From: Campylobacterales bacterium
Lineage (GTDB): Bacteria > Campylobacterota > Campylobacteria > Campylobacterales > Sulfurimonadaceae
DNA length: 64,000 nt
Assembly: GCA_026390165.1 (NCBI GenBank)
Contig: JAPLGM010000004.1
Location: forward strand, 124,001-188,000
Direction: 5' to 3'
Shown here: positions 1 to 17,949 of the stretch, in pieces
Layout: each line of letters starts with the position of its first letter
How positions within the stretch are numbered: the stretch's first letter is position 1
Notes under the pieces: generated by a model
What the model saw: only the letters and a program-made list of their open reading frames with translations
Database searches by the model: none
What the model was told of the DNA's origin: nothing
Made by a program: the position numbers and the translations under genes

Positions 1-149
1 CTGAAAACATCAAAGCATTTGTTGGTGCTATTAATCGTGCGAAGCCATCAACAGCAAAAGGTCGTTATATCAAAAATGCAGCACTTTCATTAACAATGAG
101 TCCTGCAATTAAATTTGATATTCAAGAGCTTCTTGATATTCGAAACTAA
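1..149 (+). CDS. rplA: 50S ribosomal protein L1, C-terminal end (partial)
   Basis: Only the last 48 codons are in the window; the reading frame is open from base 3 and ends with TAA at 147-149. The tail ([15 protein letters not shown], then [13 protein letters not shown]) matches the conserved C-terminus of ribosomal protein L1, which binds 23S rRNA at the mobile L1 stalk. Its place just before rplJ-rplL-rpoB-rpoC is the usual bacterial order. The 5' part lies outside the window. Confidence 0.93.
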   Translation, partial: ENIKAFVGAINRAKPSTAKGRYIKNAALSLTMSPAIKFDIQELLDIRN

Positions 150-177
150 TTTTTGTAAATACTTTATCTTATGGGCT

Positions 178-240
178 GAAGAGAGTAGGGGACGAAAGTC
201 TTAATCGGGTTTATCCGCCCCGCTTGAAGTTACTGTCTGG
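178..240 (+). promoter_or_regulatory. L10-type leader RNA upstream of rplJ
   Basis: The rplA-rplJ gap can fold into a multi-branched RNA. An outer stem pairs 180-187 (AGAGAGTA) with 231-238 (TACTGTCT), with one mismatch. A second stem pairs GGG at 188-190 with CCC at 218-220. Inside are a GAC-GAAA-GTC tetraloop hairpin (191-200) and a CGG-GTTTAT-CCG hairpin (206-217). The rplJ Shine-Dalgarno sequence (AAGGAGA) follows at once. Known biology: L10, or the L10-L7/L12 complex, binds such leaders to repress its own operon. The pairing is seen directly; the assignment is inferred from position and shape. Confidence 0.62.
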
Positions 241-252
241 AAAGGAGAAATA

Positions 253-741
253 ATGAATAAAACACAAAAATCTGAGATTGTTAACACATTAACAGAAGCA
301 TTCAAGTCTGCAAATGCTGTTGTTATGTGTGATTATCGTGGTCTTACTGTCGGTAACCTCGAATCTCTCCGTAAAATTGCACGTGAAAAAGATACGAAAG
401 TTCAAGTAGTTAAAAATACTCTTGCAACAATCGCTCTTAATAATGCGGGTATGTCTGGTATTGATATCGTTGATACTAACATTTTTATTTGGGGTGAAGA
501 TGCTATTGCTGCAGCGAAAACTGTTGTTGAGTTTGCGAAGGCGAATGATAAATTCTCTCTTCGTACAGCATACATCGATGGTCAAGCAGCGGACGAAGCA
601 AAAGTTCGTGCGTTTGCAACACTACCAGGACGTGAAGAGTTGCTTGGAATGCTCGCATCTGTTTGGATGGGACCAGTTCGCAACTTTACAATCGGACTCG
701 ATGCTCTTAAACGTAAGCGTGAAGAAGAAGCTGCAGCGTAA
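253..741 (+). CDS. rplJ: 50S ribosomal protein L10
   Basis: L10 is the base of the ribosomal stalk: it binds 23S rRNA through its N-terminal domain and carries L7/L12 dimers on its C-terminal helix. The 162-residue product has the family's normal length, starts [13 protein letters not shown] and contains the conserved [15 protein letters not shown] segment and [11 protein letters not shown]. The ATG is preceded by AAGGAGA at good spacing. It follows a structured leader probably used for feedback control and is 68 bp upstream of rplL, its partner protein. Confidence 0.97.
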   Translation: MNKTQKSEIVNTLTEAFKSANAVVMCDYRGLTVGNLESLRKIAREKDTKVQVVKNTLATIALNNAGMSGIDIVDTNIFIWGEDAIAAAKTVVEFAKANDKFSLRTAYIDGQAADEAKVRAFATLPGREELLGMLASVWMGPVRNFTIGLDALKRKREEEAAA

Positions 742-809
742 TTGCTGTAGGGAAAAATTGCAGATTTTATTATCGGCATAAAAAATTAAAAAATCATAGG
801 AGAACTATT

Positions 810-1178
810 ATGGCTGTTACAAAAGAAGACGTTCTTGAGTTTATCTCAAACCTTTCTGTCCTTGAGCTTTCTGAGCTTGTAAAAGAATTCGAAGAAAAAT
901 TCGGAGTATCTGCTCAACCTGTAGCAGTTGCTGGCGGTGCTGCAGCTGTTGTTGAAGTAGAAGAAAAAACTGAATTTGATGTTATCTTGAAAGACGCTGG
1001 TGAGAAAAAAATCAACGTTATTAAAGTAGTACGTGCACTTACAGGTCTTGGTCTTAAAGAGGCTAAAGATGCTGTTGATAATGCTCCAACAACGATCAAA
1101 GAAGGCGTTGGCAAAGATGTTGCTGAAGCTGCTAAAAAAGATCTTGAAGAAGCTGGTGCTGCGGTCGAAATCAAATAA
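810..1178 (+). CDS. rplL: 50S ribosomal protein L7/L12
   Basis: L7/L12 forms the flexible stalk dimers that recruit and activate the translational GTPases (EF-G, EF-Tu, IF2). The 122-residue acidic protein shows the N-terminal dimerisation helix (about 1-35), an Ala/Val-rich hinge (about 36-50) and the factor-binding C-terminal domain with [16 protein letters not shown]. An AGGAGAA site precedes the ATG. Two hairpins follow before rpoB, a natural place to set the high stalk-protein to polymerase ratio. Confidence 0.97.
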   Translation: MAVTKEDVLEFISNLSVLELSELVKEFEEKFGVSAQPVAVAGGAAAVVEVEEKTEFDVILKDAGEKKINVIKVVRALTGLGLKEAKDAVDNAPTTIKEGVGKDVAEAAKKDLEEAGAAVEIK

Positions 1179-1186
1179 TTATTTGA

Positions 1187-1259
1187 ACTTTGGAGGCACT
1201 TGCCTCCACAAAGTACGGGCGCTTTTCCGAATTGATTTTTTCATTTCGGAAGAGTGCCC
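1187..1259 (+). promoter_or_regulatory. Two hairpins between rplL and rpoB (attenuator or RNA-processing site candidate)
   Basis: Hairpin one (1187-1214) has the stem GGAGGC-ACTT-GCCTCC extended by ACTTT/AAAGT across a two-base bulge. Hairpin two (1217-1259) pairs GGGC and TTCCGAA with TTCGGAA and GCCC around a T-rich loop. Neither is followed by a run of T, so these are not classic intrinsic terminators. In Escherichia coli this same gap holds an attenuator and an RNase III cleavage site; an equivalent role here is inferred. Confidence 0.6.
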
Positions 1260-1342
1260 ATCCGTCGTTATAGGGTTGGGAAAGCTCAACTTTTAGACTT
1301 TACATTTTTTATCCCTATTCTGGGATCACACATTTCGATTGA

Positions 1343-9998
<8,656 letters not shown>

Positions 9999-10020
9999 AA
10001 TCTCCTTCGTATACTCCTCT

Positions 10021-10045
10021 TATCTCCATGTCAAACATGGAGATA
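10021..10045. terminator. Stem-loop between convergent rpoC and the next gene
   Basis: A perfect 10-bp stem TATCTCCATG / CATGGAGATA closes a 5-nt loop (TCAAA), 22 bp after the rpoC stop. It lies between rpoC (+) and a minus-strand gene that ends at 10078, so it could stop transcription from both sides. The downstream tract is pyrimidine-rich (TCTTCTTTCTCTC) but not a pure T run, so efficiency is uncertain. Confidence 0.6.
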
Positions 10046-10077
10046 GAGTTCTAAACTAAATCTTCTTTCTCTCTTTC

Positions 10078-10767
10078 CTAAAGCGGTAGATCAATAAAAT
10101 AAGCTAATCCATAATAAATACTATAGATTCCATAAATTAAAATTGCTATAGCTGCAATGCGGTTCATACTTTGACGAAAGGCAATTTCTCGCATAAAATT
10201 CACCGACTGACCCAGCGCCAGAAGGGTGGGGACAGTTGCAAGCCCAAAAGCTGCCATAATGAGCCCCCCATCGAGTATTGAGGCGGAAGATGCCGCTTTT
10301 GCTGCGAAGAAAAAAACAAATCCGCAAGGGAAAAAACCGTTCATCATTCCAAGTGCCATAAAGCTTCGGATACTTTTACTTTTAATGAGGCGCGAAAAAA
10401 GAAGTTTAAAAAGTTTGAAGTTTGAAAATGAGTGTTCCAAGGCATGGAGTAGTTTGGAAAGACCCAGCATACTCAGTGCCGTGATAATCATTAACACCCC
10501 TGCAAAAATAAACAGTGCTCCATGGGTCTCCATTGTGACGGTAAAAAGAGAGCCTAATCCCCCAAAGGCCATCCCCAGTAGGACGTATGAGCTAACACGA
10601 CCGATATTGTACGCTCCGTGTCGAAGGAGCTGATCCATACGACTCATGGAGGGATCGATTTTGGTTGAGCTGTAGGCAACAATGAATCCTCCACACATGC
10701 CGATACAGTGACCAAAACTCCCTGCAAATGCAATGGATATAATGACCCACCAATCAATACTGCTCAT
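10078..10767 (-). CDS. Sulfite exporter TauE/SafE-type (DsbD_2-like) membrane protein
   Basis: This is a 229-residue polytopic inner-membrane protein with about six hydrophobic segments. An N-terminal motif GHCIGMCGGF (His20, Cys21, Met24, Cys25) and a mid-protein GFFPCGF (Cys148) are typical of the DsbD_2/TauE-like family, often linked to copper handling or cytochrome oxidase assembly. An AAGGGG site precedes the ATG. It diverges from a periplasmic HMA metal-binding protein across a long palindrome, which supports a metal-related role. The exact substrate cannot be read from sequence. Confidence 0.82.
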   Translation of the reverse strand: MSSIDWWVIISIAFAGSFGHCIGMCGGFIVAYSSTKIDPSMSRMDQLLRHGAYNIGRVSSYVLLGMAFGGLGSLFTVTMETHGALFIFAGVLMIITALSMLGLSKLLHALEHSFSNFKLFKLLFSRLIKSKSIRSFMALGMMNGFFPCGFVFFFAAKAASSASILDGGLIMAAFGLATVPTLLALGQSVNFMREIAFRQSMNRIAAIAILIYGIYSIYYGLAYFIDLPL

Positions 10768-10789
10768 ACTTACCCCTTTTTCAAAATAG

Positions 10790-10845
10790 TTACATTGTAA
10801 ATAAATTTTGTTACAAAAGTATTAAGACTTAATACTTTTGTAACA
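10790..10845. promoter_or_regulatory. Large palindromic operator in a divergent promoter region
   Basis: Positions 10809-10826 and 10828-10845 are an 18-bp perfect inverted repeat around one central A; the arm begins TGTTACAAAAGTATTAAG. A second small palindrome TTACA-T-TGTAA lies at 10790-10800, so four TTACA/TGTAA half-sites occur within 56 bp. Likely -10 boxes flank it: TAGAAT at 10865-10870 for the HMA gene, and TACAAT on the minus strand at 10794-10799. The large palindrome would cover both -35 regions. The regulator is unknown. Confidence 0.6.
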
Positions 10846-10886
10846 CTAATATGCAACAATAGCATAGAATAACTAAAAGGTAAAAA

Positions 10887-11150
10887 ATGAGAAAAATTCT
10901 ACTAATAGCCATTGCTATGGCATCAATCGCAAGTGCTGATCAGTTGGCTAATCTTAAGATAGAGGGGATGATGTGTCCCGCGTGTGTCAAAAATGTTAAA
11001 AGTGCTTTGAGTGAGGTTAAGGGGGTAAAAGAGTCTGCTATTTATCTCAAAGAGGGGAAAGCGGAGGTTAAAGTTGCGGATGGTACCTCTTCTGAATCAT
11101 TATGCGATGCGGTTAAAAAAGCGGGGTATGGGTGTAAAACAGCGAAATAA
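10887..11150 (+). CDS. Periplasmic heavy-metal-associated (HMA) domain protein, MerP/CopZ-like
   Basis: This is a 87-residue protein with an N-terminal signal peptide (about residues 1-17, cleavage near ASA-DQ) followed by a single HMA ferredoxin-like domain. The metal site GMMCPAC gives Cys30 and Cys33, and the family's C-terminal KKAGYGCK pattern is present. Such proteins bind Cu(I) or Hg(II) and pass it to transporters. The divergent neighbour is a DsbD_2-like membrane protein, which fits a copper delivery or protection pair. Metal specificity is inferred. Confidence 0.85.
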   Translation: MRKILLIAIAMASIASADQLANLKIEGMMCPACVKNVKSALSEVKGVKESAIYLKEGKAEVKVADGTSSESLCDAVKKAGYGCKTAK

Positions 11151-11885
11151 TCAGTGAAGAGGGCTCCAGCTAGGGTTCTCATTTTCTTCGGGTCGTCCTT
11201 GCAGCTCCAAGAGAGGTGAGTATGTTGCTTTGTACTCCAAACTTTGGCACCCTTGGACGTAATAGCCCAAATAAATCCATTTGAGCCCCAACCGTTTTGC
11301 GAGGGCGATTTGTTCAAGGAGGGTATACTTTCCCAAAGATAAGTGTGTATAGTGGGGATCATAATAGCAATAGAGCGAGGATATCCCCTCCTCTAAAATA
11401 TCGATCAAATCGACGGCGACAAGTTTATCTCTCTCGAAATAAAGCACTTCATACCCAAAATCTCCATGACCGTTGACGAATGAGGCACGATAGTGTTTCG
11501 GATCTATTTTGGGGGCATCCCAGTCTCTTGTATGGTGTTTATAGGCGTGATAACGGTAAAAAAGTTCCAGATGCTCACCGCTCATATTTGGGTGGCGTAT
11601 ATAGGTGGTGAGATGGGAATTTTTACGCACTATCCGTCGCTCTGATTTGCTGAATAGATAGTTTTCAACATCAATTTTGAGGCTTTCACATGCGGTACAG
11701 TTACTACAGACGGGACGAAAGTACATTTGACCAAAGCGTCTCCATCCTCGGAGGATTAACGCTTCACATTGCTTATTGGTAGAGTTTTGAATGACTTTAT
11801 AGTGAATGGTTTGGGAGTTTCCAGCGATATAAGAGCACGGCTCATTGAGCGTACACTCTTTTAAAACGGTGTTATTCGTCGTCAT
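11151..11885 (-). CDS. bpt: Aspartate/glutamate leucyltransferase (arginyltransferase family)
   Basis: Bpt moves leucine from Leu-tRNA to proteins with N-terminal Asp or Glu, marking them for ClpS/ClpAP degradation. The 244-residue product has the family's N-terminal [10 protein letters not shown] region, the [15 protein letters not shown] stretch with the following CxxC (CSNCTAC), and the conserved YYDPHY and YLGYYVQGC motifs. Its ATG lies 14 bp inside the upstream prfB gene, so the two are probably co-transcribed and translationally coupled. Confidence 0.92.
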   Translation of the reverse strand: MTTNNTVLKECTLNEPCSYIAGNSQTIHYKVIQNSTNKQCEALILRGWRRFGQMYFRPVCSNCTACESLKIDVENYLFSKSERRIVRKNSHLTTYIRHPNMSGEHLELFYRYHAYKHHTRDWDAPKIDPKHYRASFVNGHGDFGYEVLYFERDKLVAVDLIDILEEGISSLYCYYDPHYTHLSLGKYTLLEQIALAKRLGLKWIYLGYYVQGCQSLEYKATYSPLLELQGRPEENENPSWSPLH

Positions 11886-12981
11886 CTTTGCGGTTTAGGG
11901 CAATAAGAACCCCCTCGATCATTTCGTCAATATCACCATCGAGAATCGTACTGATATTAGAGTAGGGGATTCCTGAACGGGTGTCTTTCACCTGCTGATA
12001 CGGTGCTAGGACATAAGAACGGATTTGATGCCCCCATCCATTCTCACTTTTTTCAACTCCATCGACGGCGGCTTTTTGTTTGGCAAGCTCCATCTCATAG
12101 ATACGGGATTTGAGCATTTTAAAGGCGGTTGCTTTGTTTTTATGCTGACTTCGGTCATTTTGACACTGCACGACAATCCCCGTCGGGATATGGGTGATAC
12201 GGATTGCCGATTCAGTTTTATTGACGTGTTGACCACCTGCACCGGATGCACGGTAGGTATCAATACGGATATCACGGTCTTCGATTTCCACTTCAATATC
12301 ATCATCAAGCTCAGGAGAGACAAGGACGGAGGTAAAACTGGTATGACGTTTGGCAGCAGAATCATACGGACTGATACGGACAAGTCGGTGGATACCGTTC
12401 TCGTTTTTCAGATAACCGTAAACATTGACCCCTTTGATAAGGATGGCGGCATCTTTGATCCCTGCCTCTTCTCCTGATTGGTAATCGAGCATTTCGACGG
12501 TGAAATCATGACGCTCTGCCCAACGGGTATACATCCGCAACAGCATAGAAGCCCAATCTTGTGACTCCGTACCGCCCGCTCCCGGATGGATGGTGACGAT
12601 AGCATTATGGGCATCGTGCTCACCTGAGAGGAGCACTTCCACTTCCATTTGCTTAATCTTGTTTTCCAGTTCCCCTGCATCGGTGAAGAGGGATTCGATG
12701 GTCTCTTCATCCCCCTCTTCTTTTGCCATCTCGTAGAGATCAACGGCATCCCCGAGGGTATTAAAGGTTTTAGAGTATTTGGCAAGCTTTCGCTCTAGCT
12801 GTGTTTTTTCTTTTTGAACGACACCTGCGTAGGTCACATCACTCCAAAATCCATCGGAGTTTTCGAGTGCGGTAATTTCATCAAGGCGTGTTTGTATCTC
12901 ATTCGGACGGACAACATCCGTAACGTTTTGCATTTTAATCGTCAATGTTTTAAGTAATTCAGTATATTCGTAGTGATCCAC
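11872..12981 (-). CDS. prfB: Peptide chain release factor 2
   Basis: RF2 recognises UGA and UAA stop codons and triggers peptide release. The 369-residue protein carries the catalytic GGQ in [17 protein letters not shown]. The start codon is GTG (12981-12979), with AGGA about 7 bases upstream. The frame is open throughout, so the programmed +1 frameshift used by many bacteria to autoregulate prfB is absent. It overlaps bpt by 14 bp and diverges from panC. Confidence 0.96.
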   Translation of the reverse strand: MDHYEYTELLKTLTIKMQNVTDVVRPNEIQTRLDEITALENSDGFWSDVTYAGVVQKEKTQLERKLAKYSKTFNTLGDAVDLYEMAKEEGDEETIESLFTDAGELENKIKQMEVEVLLSGEHDAHNAIVTIHPGAGGTESQDWASMLLRMYTRWAERHDFTVEMLDYQSGEEAGIKDAAILIKGVNVYGYLKNENGIHRLVRISPYDSAAKRHTSFTSVLVSPELDDDIEVEIEDRDIRIDTYRASGAGGQHVNKTESAIRITHIPTGIVVQCQNDRSQHKNKATAFKMLKSRIYEMELAKQKAAVDGVEKSENGWGHQIRSYVLAPYQQVKDTRSGIPYSNISTILDGDIDEMIEGVLIALNRKDDDE

Positions 12982-13001
12982 TATTTTTCCTGTGGTTATA
13001 T

Positions 13002-13017
13002 TATAATTGCAATTATA
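13002..13017. promoter_or_regulatory. Symmetric divergent promoter between prfB and panC
   Basis: A 16-bp perfect palindrome, TATAATTGCAATTATA, lies in the 66-bp gap between the divergent prfB and panC starts. Each arm reads as a TATAAT-type -10 box on its own strand, and TATAGT follows on the plus strand. A shared, back-to-back promoter is the simplest reading. Confidence 0.5.
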
Positions 13018-13047
13018 GTATAGATCACCTAGATAAAGGTTAAAACG

Positions 13048-13863
13048 ATGAGGATTGCACGTACCGTAAAAGAGTTACGGGAAATTTTGGATTGTGAATC
13101 AGTAAGAATTGGATTTGTTCCGACAATGGGAGCCTTGCATATCGGTCATCGTTCTCTTATTGAAGCGGCACGCCGTGAAAATGAGATAGTCGTCGTCTCC
13201 ATTTATGTGAATCCGACCCAATTTTTAGCAGGGGAAGATTTGAGCAAATACCCCCGCCGCGAGGAGGCTGATTTCAAAATTTGTGAACTGAGCGGTGTGG
13301 ATGTACTCTTTTATCCCGAATCGATGTATGAAACGGATGAAGTGAGTGTATGTGCTCCGACAATCCGTGGTTATATTCTTGAAGGGGCATCTCGTCCTGG
13401 ACATTTTGACGGGATGCTTACGGTGGTGCTGAAACTTCTTAATGCCGTCCGCCCTGCTAAAGTTTATTTCGGTAAGAAAGATGCTCAACAGCTCTCACTG
13501 ATTACACAAATGGTGCGCAATTTCACTATGAATATTGAGATTGTTCCGATGGAGACAGTGAGGGAAAAAGATGGGCTAGCCCTCAGCAGCCGTAATGTTT
13601 ATTTGGACAGTGCACAGCGTCAAGATGCTCTCAAACTCTCTGCTTCTCTCAAAGAGGCGACCAAAATGGTGATGCAAGGGAATTATAAAAGTAGTGATAT
13701 TCAAAAGGCTATGCTGGCAATTTTAGAGCCTTTGGAGGTTGAATACGTCGCCATCGTCAACCGCGCGTTTGAATCCATTTCGGAGGTCGTAATCGGTGAT
13801 ACCATTGTATTGGTTGCCGCACGAGTAGGGGTGACACGGCTGATTGATAATGTTTGGATGTGA
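13048..13863 (+). CDS. panC: Pantothenate synthetase (pantoate--beta-alanine ligase)
   Basis: PanC joins pantoate and beta-alanine with ATP to make pantothenate, the coenzyme A precursor. The 271-residue protein has the nucleotidyl-transferase signature [16 protein letters not shown] with HIGH at residues 31-34, the PTQF segment, the RPGHFDGM motif, FGKKDAQQ, and the KMSKS-like LALSSRN. Length is normal. It stands alone and reads away from prfB. Confidence 0.97.
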   Translation: MRIARTVKELREILDCESVRIGFVPTMGALHIGHRSLIEAARRENEIVVVSIYVNPTQFLAGEDLSKYPRREEADFKICELSGVDVLFYPESMYETDEVSVCAPTIRGYILEGASRPGHFDGMLTVVLKLLNAVRPAKVYFGKKDAQQLSLITQMVRNFTMNIEIVPMETVREKDGLALSSRNVYLDSAQRQDALKLSASLKEATKMVMQGNYKSSDIQKAMLAILEPLEVEYVAIVNRAFESISEVVIGDTIVLVAARVGVTRLIDNVWM

Positions 13864-13867
13864 AACA

Positions 13868-13895
13868 AGGGAGACGTTCTCTCTGCTATTTTTTC
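13868..13895 (+). terminator. Probable intrinsic terminator after panC
   Basis: AGGGAGA (13868-13874) pairs with TCTCTCT (13878-13884), one pair being a G-U wobble, around a CGT loop. GCTATTTTTTC follows, giving a six-T tract 2 bp after the panC stop region. The stem is short, so this is a moderate call. Confidence 0.5.
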
Positions 13896-13941
13896 ATTTT
13901 AAACCTTCCTTAAAATAAGCTATATTTAATCACTAATCGGG

Positions 13942-13947
13942 TAGAAT
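13942..13947 (+). promoter_or_regulatory. Likely rpsL operon promoter -10 box
   Basis: TAGAAT followed by TTCGCG sits 70 bp before the rpsL start. This matches the TATAAT-like -10 with weak, T-rich upstream sequence usual for the housekeeping promoters of Campylobacterota. It would drive rpsL-rpsG and perhaps fusA. A GTAGAAT / ATTCTAC inverted pair (13941-13947 and 13983-13989) spans the expected start site. Confidence 0.45.
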
Positions 13948-14016
13948 TTCGCGTTTATTAGTCCCCTATGGGTGGATCTAAGATTCTACTGGAACATTTC
14001 AAAACAAGGAGATTGT

Positions 14017-14397
14017 ATGCCAACAATCAACCAGCTTATTCGTAAAGAGCGACAAGCGGTCGTGAAAAAATCAAAATCACCCGCTTTGGTGTCATGCCCA
14101 CAACGTCGTGGTGTATGTACTCGTGTATATACTACAACCCCTAAAAAACCTAACTCGGCTCTTCGTAAAGTTGCTAAAGTTCGTTTGACTTCAGGGTTTG
14201 AAGTTATTAGTTATATCGGTGGTGAGGGTCACAACTTGCAAGAGCACTCGATCGTTCTCGTTCGTGGTGGTCGTGTAAAAGATTTACCAGGGGTAAAATA
14301 TCACATCGTACGTGGTGCTCTTGATACTGCTGGTGTTAAAGACCGTAAAGTATCTCGTTCTAAATACGGAACGAAAAAAGCTAAGGTTAAGAAATAA
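14017..14397 (+). CDS. rpsL: 30S ribosomal protein S12
   Basis: S12 sits at the decoding centre and controls translational accuracy. The 126-residue frame begins at [12 protein letters not shown]; an upstream in-frame ATG at 13972 would add 15 unrelated residues and lacks support, while AAGGAGA lies just before 14017. The [16 protein letters not shown] loop keeps the lysine that is changed in streptomycin-resistant mutants, so a sensitive form is expected. It is followed by rpsG. Confidence 0.96.
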   Translation: MPTINQLIRKERQAVVKKSKSPALVSCPQRRGVCTRVYTTTPKKPNSALRKVAKVRLTSGFEVISYIGGEGHNLQEHSIVLVRGGRVKDLPGVKYHIVRGALDTAGVKDRKVSRSKYGTKKAKVKK

Positions 14398-14445
14398 TCA
14401 TCTAGCCTGACAAGATTCGGTTTTTGATGACCGATTTTTGAGTAA

Positions 14446-14988
<543 letters not shown>

Positions 14989-15007
14989 TAGTCACCTGTA
15001 ATCTTTT

Positions 15008-15027
15008 GATAACCCAATCGGGTTATC
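15008..15027 (+). other. Hairpin in the rpsG-fusA gap
   Basis: GATAACCC (15008-15015) pairs with GGGTTATC (15020-15027) around AATC. Only ATTCTCC follows, not a T run, so this could be a leaky terminator, an mRNA stability element, or a translation control site between rpsG and fusA. Confidence 0.45.
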
Positions 15028-15064
15028 ATTCTCCCCATTAAAACTACTTTTTAAGGCTATTATC

Positions 15065-17149
15065 ATGGCAAGATCCCACAAACTAGAAGACGTTAGAAAT
15101 ATCGGTATCGCGGCGCACATTGACGCGGGTAAAACAACCACAACAGAACGTATTTTGTTCTACACGGGTGTTTCACACAAAATCGGTGAGGTTCACGAAG
15201 GTGCTGCCACTATGGACTGGATGGAGCAAGAGCAAGAGCGTGGTATCACGATCACTTCTGCTGCAACGACATGTGAATGGCGTGATACTCAAATCAATAT
15301 CATTGACACTCCGGGCCACGTTGACTTCACGATTGAAGTTGAGCGTTCTATGCGTGTACTTGATGGTGCAGTTGCAGTATTTTGTGCCGTTGGTGGGGTT
15401 CAACCACAATCAGAAACCGTATGGCGTCAAGCAAACCGTTATGGCGTTCCTCGTATGGTTTTCGTTAACAAAATGGACCGTACCGGTGCTGATTTTTATA
15501 ACGTTGAAGAACAAATTCGTGCGCGTCTTAAAGCAAATCCAATTGCTATTCAACTTCCAATTGGTGCTGAAGATGGTTTCAAAGGGATTGTTGATCTTAT
15601 TAAGATGAAAGCTATCCTTTGGGATGAAGATGCTGCGATGGGTTCTAGTTACCATGAGGAAGAAATTCCTGCGGATATGGTTGAACTTGCCGATAAATAC
15701 CGTGCACAAATGATGGAAGCGGCTGCTGAGGGCGACGATACTTTGATGGAGAAATTCTTCGAAGAGGGTGAACTTAGCAATGAAGAAATTATGCGCGGGA
15801 TCAAAGCTGGATGTCTTAAAATGGAAATTATTCCTATGACATGTGGTACGGCGTTTAAAAACAAAGGGGTTCAAACTCTTTTGGATGCAGTAATTGATTA
15901 TCTCCCATCTCCTCTTGAAGTTGCGGCTATCAAAGGGACAATGGAAGATGATGAAGAGGTTGAAGTAGCCGTTGAATCAACTGACGATGCCCCTTTCGCT
16001 GGTCTTGCGTTCAAAATTATGACGGATCCATTCGTTGGACAACTTACTTTCGTACGTGTGTACCGTGGTGTTCTTGAATCAGGTACCTATGCTTACAATA
16101 CCATCAAAGGTAAAAAAGAGCGTATCGGACGTATCGTAAAAATGCACGCGAACAAACGTGAGGAGATCAAATCTCTTTATGCTGGTGAAATCGGTGCAGT
16201 TGTTGGTCTTAAAGATACAACAACCGGAGATACTCTTTGTGACGAGCGTGAGCGTTTAGTTCTCGAGCGTATGCACTTCCCTGAGCCGGTTATCTCGGTT
16301 GCGGTTGAGCCAAAAACTAAACCTGACCAAGAAAAAATGGGTATCGCACTTGCTAAACTTGCAGCTGAAGATCCTTCTTTCCGTGTTCATACGGATGAAG
16401 AAACAGGTCAAACGATCATCTCAGGAATGGGTGAGCTTCACCTAGAAATTCTTGTTGACCGTATGTTCCGTGAGTTCAAAGTTGAAGCAGAAGTTGGTGC
16501 TCCACAAGTTGCTTACCGTGAGTCAATTCGTGCGGAAGTAAAACAAGAGTACAAATACGCAAAACAATCAGGTGGACGCGGACAATTCGGTCACGTTTAT
16601 TTGATCGTTAAGCCAGGTGAGCCAGGTACTGGTTATACCTTTAACAATGACATCAAAGGTGGGGTTATTCCAAAAGAGTATATTCCTGCTGTTGAAAAAG
16701 GGTGTAAAGAAGCAATGGCTAAAGGTGTCTTGGCAGGTTATCCTATCGAAGATATCGAAGTTACATTGTATGACGGTTCATACCACGAGGTTGACTCCTC
16801 TGAAATGGCGTTTAAACTCGCTGCATCTATGGGATTCAAAGAGGCTTGCCGTAAAGCAAACCCTGCAATCCTTGAGCCTATGATGAAAGTTGAAGTAGAA
16901 GTACCTGAAAACTTCATGGGTGACGTTATCGGTGACCTTAACCGTCGTCGTGGACAAGTTAACAATATGGGTGACCGTTCAGGTAACAAGATTGTTGATG
17001 CGTTCGTTCCACTTTCTGAAATGTTCGGTTACTCAACGGATCTTCGTTCAGCAACTCAAGGACGTGCAAGTTATTCTATGGAATTCGATCACTATGCTGA
17101 AGTTCCACGTAACGTTGCCGAAGAGATTATCAAAAAGCGTAACAGCTAA
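15065..17149 (+). CDS. fusA: Translation elongation factor G
   Basis: EF-G is the GTPase that drives translocation on the ribosome. The 694-residue protein has G1 [16 protein letters not shown]2 RGITI, G3 DTPGHVDFT and G4 NKMDR, then domain IV with GGRGQFGHV, in the usual order and length. A ribosomal-protein-like codon bias is visible. A terminator-like hairpin follows directly. Confidence 0.98.
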   Translation: MARSHKLEDVRNIGIAAHIDAGKTTTTERILFYTGVSHKIGEVHEGAATMDWMEQEQERGITITSAATTCEWRDTQINIIDTPGHVDFTIEVERSMRVLDGAVAVFCAVGGVQPQSETVWRQANRYGVPRMVFVNKMDRTGADFYNVEEQIRARLKANPIAIQLPIGAEDGFKGIVDLIKMKAILWDEDAAMGSSYHEEEIPADMVELADKYRAQMMEAAAEGDDTLMEKFFEEGELSNEEIMRGIKAGCLKMEIIPMTCGTAFKNKGVQTLLDAVIDYLPSPLEVAAIKGTMEDDEEVEVAVESTDDAPFAGLAFKIMTDPFVGQLTFVRVYRGVLESGTYAYNTIKGKKERIGRIVKMHANKREEIKSLYAGEIGAVVGLKDTTTGDTLCDERERLVLERMHFPEPVISVAVEPKTKPDQEKMGIALAKLAAEDPSFRVHTDEETGQTIISGMGELHLEILVDRMFREFKVEAEVGAPQVAYRESIRAEVKQEYKYAKQSGGRGQFGHVYLIVKPGEPGTGYTFNNDIKGGVIPKEYIPAVEKGCKEAMAKGVLAGYPIEDIEVTLYDGSYHEVDSSEMAFKLAASMGFKEACRKANPAILEPMMKVEVEVPENFMGDVIGDLNRRRGQVNNMGDRSGNKIVDAFVPLSEMFGYSTDLRSATQGRASYSMEFDHYAEVPRNVAEEIIKKRNS

Positions 17150-17164
17150 ATTTATCCCTCTTTT

Positions 17165-17190
17165 GATACCCTTTGGGGTATCTCCTTCTT
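17165..17190 (+). terminator. Intrinsic terminator after fusA
   Basis: GATACCC (17165-17171) pairs with GGGTATC (17176-17182) around a TTTG loop, 16 bp after the fusA stop. A pyrimidine-rich tail CTCCTTCTTTC follows. Confidence 0.6.
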
Positions 17191-17239
17191 TCGTCTATTA
17201 ACCTCCTATTTTTTACCTGCTATTTTATCAGTCGTCCAT

Positions 17240-17455
17240 TCAAGTAGTAAGTGCAACACATGAGTAAACTACAGAATAAGATTTCGTAATTGTATTAAAG
17301 AACACTTCAGCAGGCATTTTATATCACAATATTTTTCTTGGTCTATTATTGAGTTTATTTTGAACATTAACAATCTGTTTATCAGTTATATCTTGAAATT
17401 TTTCAAAAAGAAGGGTCAAATCGCCATCAAATTTTTTACTTAAATTTGATGGTGG
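17240..17455 (-). pseudogene. IS30-family transposase remnant (C-terminal end)
   Basis: Read on the minus strand, this stretch encodes LFEKFQDITDKQIVNV followed by QNKLNNRPRKIL, a stop, then YKMPAEVFF and a tail ending VALTT. The string NNRPRK-x-LGYKTPxEVFF with a VALxT end is the hallmark of the C-terminal DDE domain of IS30-type transposases. Here the glycine codon is TGA, and nothing upstream continues the domain. It is therefore a decayed fragment. No inverted terminal repeats were found around it. Confidence 0.72.
17425..17451 (-). terminator. Hairpin 3' of the SprA-type gene
   Basis: CATCAAATTT (17425-17434) pairs perfectly with AAATTTGATG (17442-17451) around a 7-nt loop. It lies 11 bp after the stop of the minus-strand gene at 17462. 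No strong T run follows on that strand, so it could be a terminator or a 3'-end stabiliser. Confidence 0.45.
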
Positions 17456-17461
17456 GAGATT

Positions 17462-17935
17462 TTATTGAGATGAAGTAGCGGTAACACTATACGCTTTTTG
17501 ACCGTTAATAGTGTCTTGTAGTTCTTTAGTTTGCTCTAAATGACCCCGCATTTCCATTACAACCGCCGTTGCTGCGACACGGTAATCTTGAGGACTTGGA
17601 TCAGCTGGTGCCATGGCTGCTGCCACGATTTGACGAGCTTTACGGATAGTCTCATCGGGATTCTTTCCTTCAGATGTATCAATAGGCACCTCTCCGGCAG
17701 TAGCGTACATTTTCCCATCCGGTCCTTTGGTATAACTAAAATTTGCCCCACCACTGACAACGCCACCTCCTGCACCAATATGTGCTGCCTCATGAGCACG
17801 TACTTTAGTATCAGTAGAGACAAGCTTCGAAATCAGCAATGGATAGGAAGGTGATTTCTCAGGAATTGAGGGCTTTTTTGATTGATTGTCAGGAGAAGAG
17901 TAGTGATACAGTGTGGGTGCTACGTGTATGTTCAT
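17462..17935 (-). CDS. SprA-related metalloprotease-like protein
   Basis: This is a 157-residue protein with the SprA-related catalytic-domain pattern: KVRAHEAAHIGAGG with the zinc-type HExxH (His48, Glu49, His52), then GPDGKMYATAGEVPID, then the AxAPADPSPQDYRVA stretch. Members are predicted metalloproteases of unknown substrate. No signal peptide is evident and the N-terminal 35 residues look unstructured. It shares orientation with the exported protein gene at 17950, 14 bp upstream, which suggests co-transcription. Confidence 0.75.
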   Translation of the reverse strand: MNIHVAPTLYHYSSPDNQSKKPSIPEKSPSYPLLISKLVSTDTKVRAHEAAHIGAGGGVVSGGANFSYTKGPDGKMYATAGEVPIDTSEGKNPDETIRKARQIVAAAMAPADPSPQDYRVAATAVVMEMRGHLEQTKELQDTINGQKAYSVTATSSQ

Positions 17936-17949
17936 TTTGATCTCTCGAC

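Noticed and set aside
12880-12981. Programmed frameshift in prfB
   Set aside because: The frame is open from the GTG start to the end, with no in-frame TGA near codon 25.
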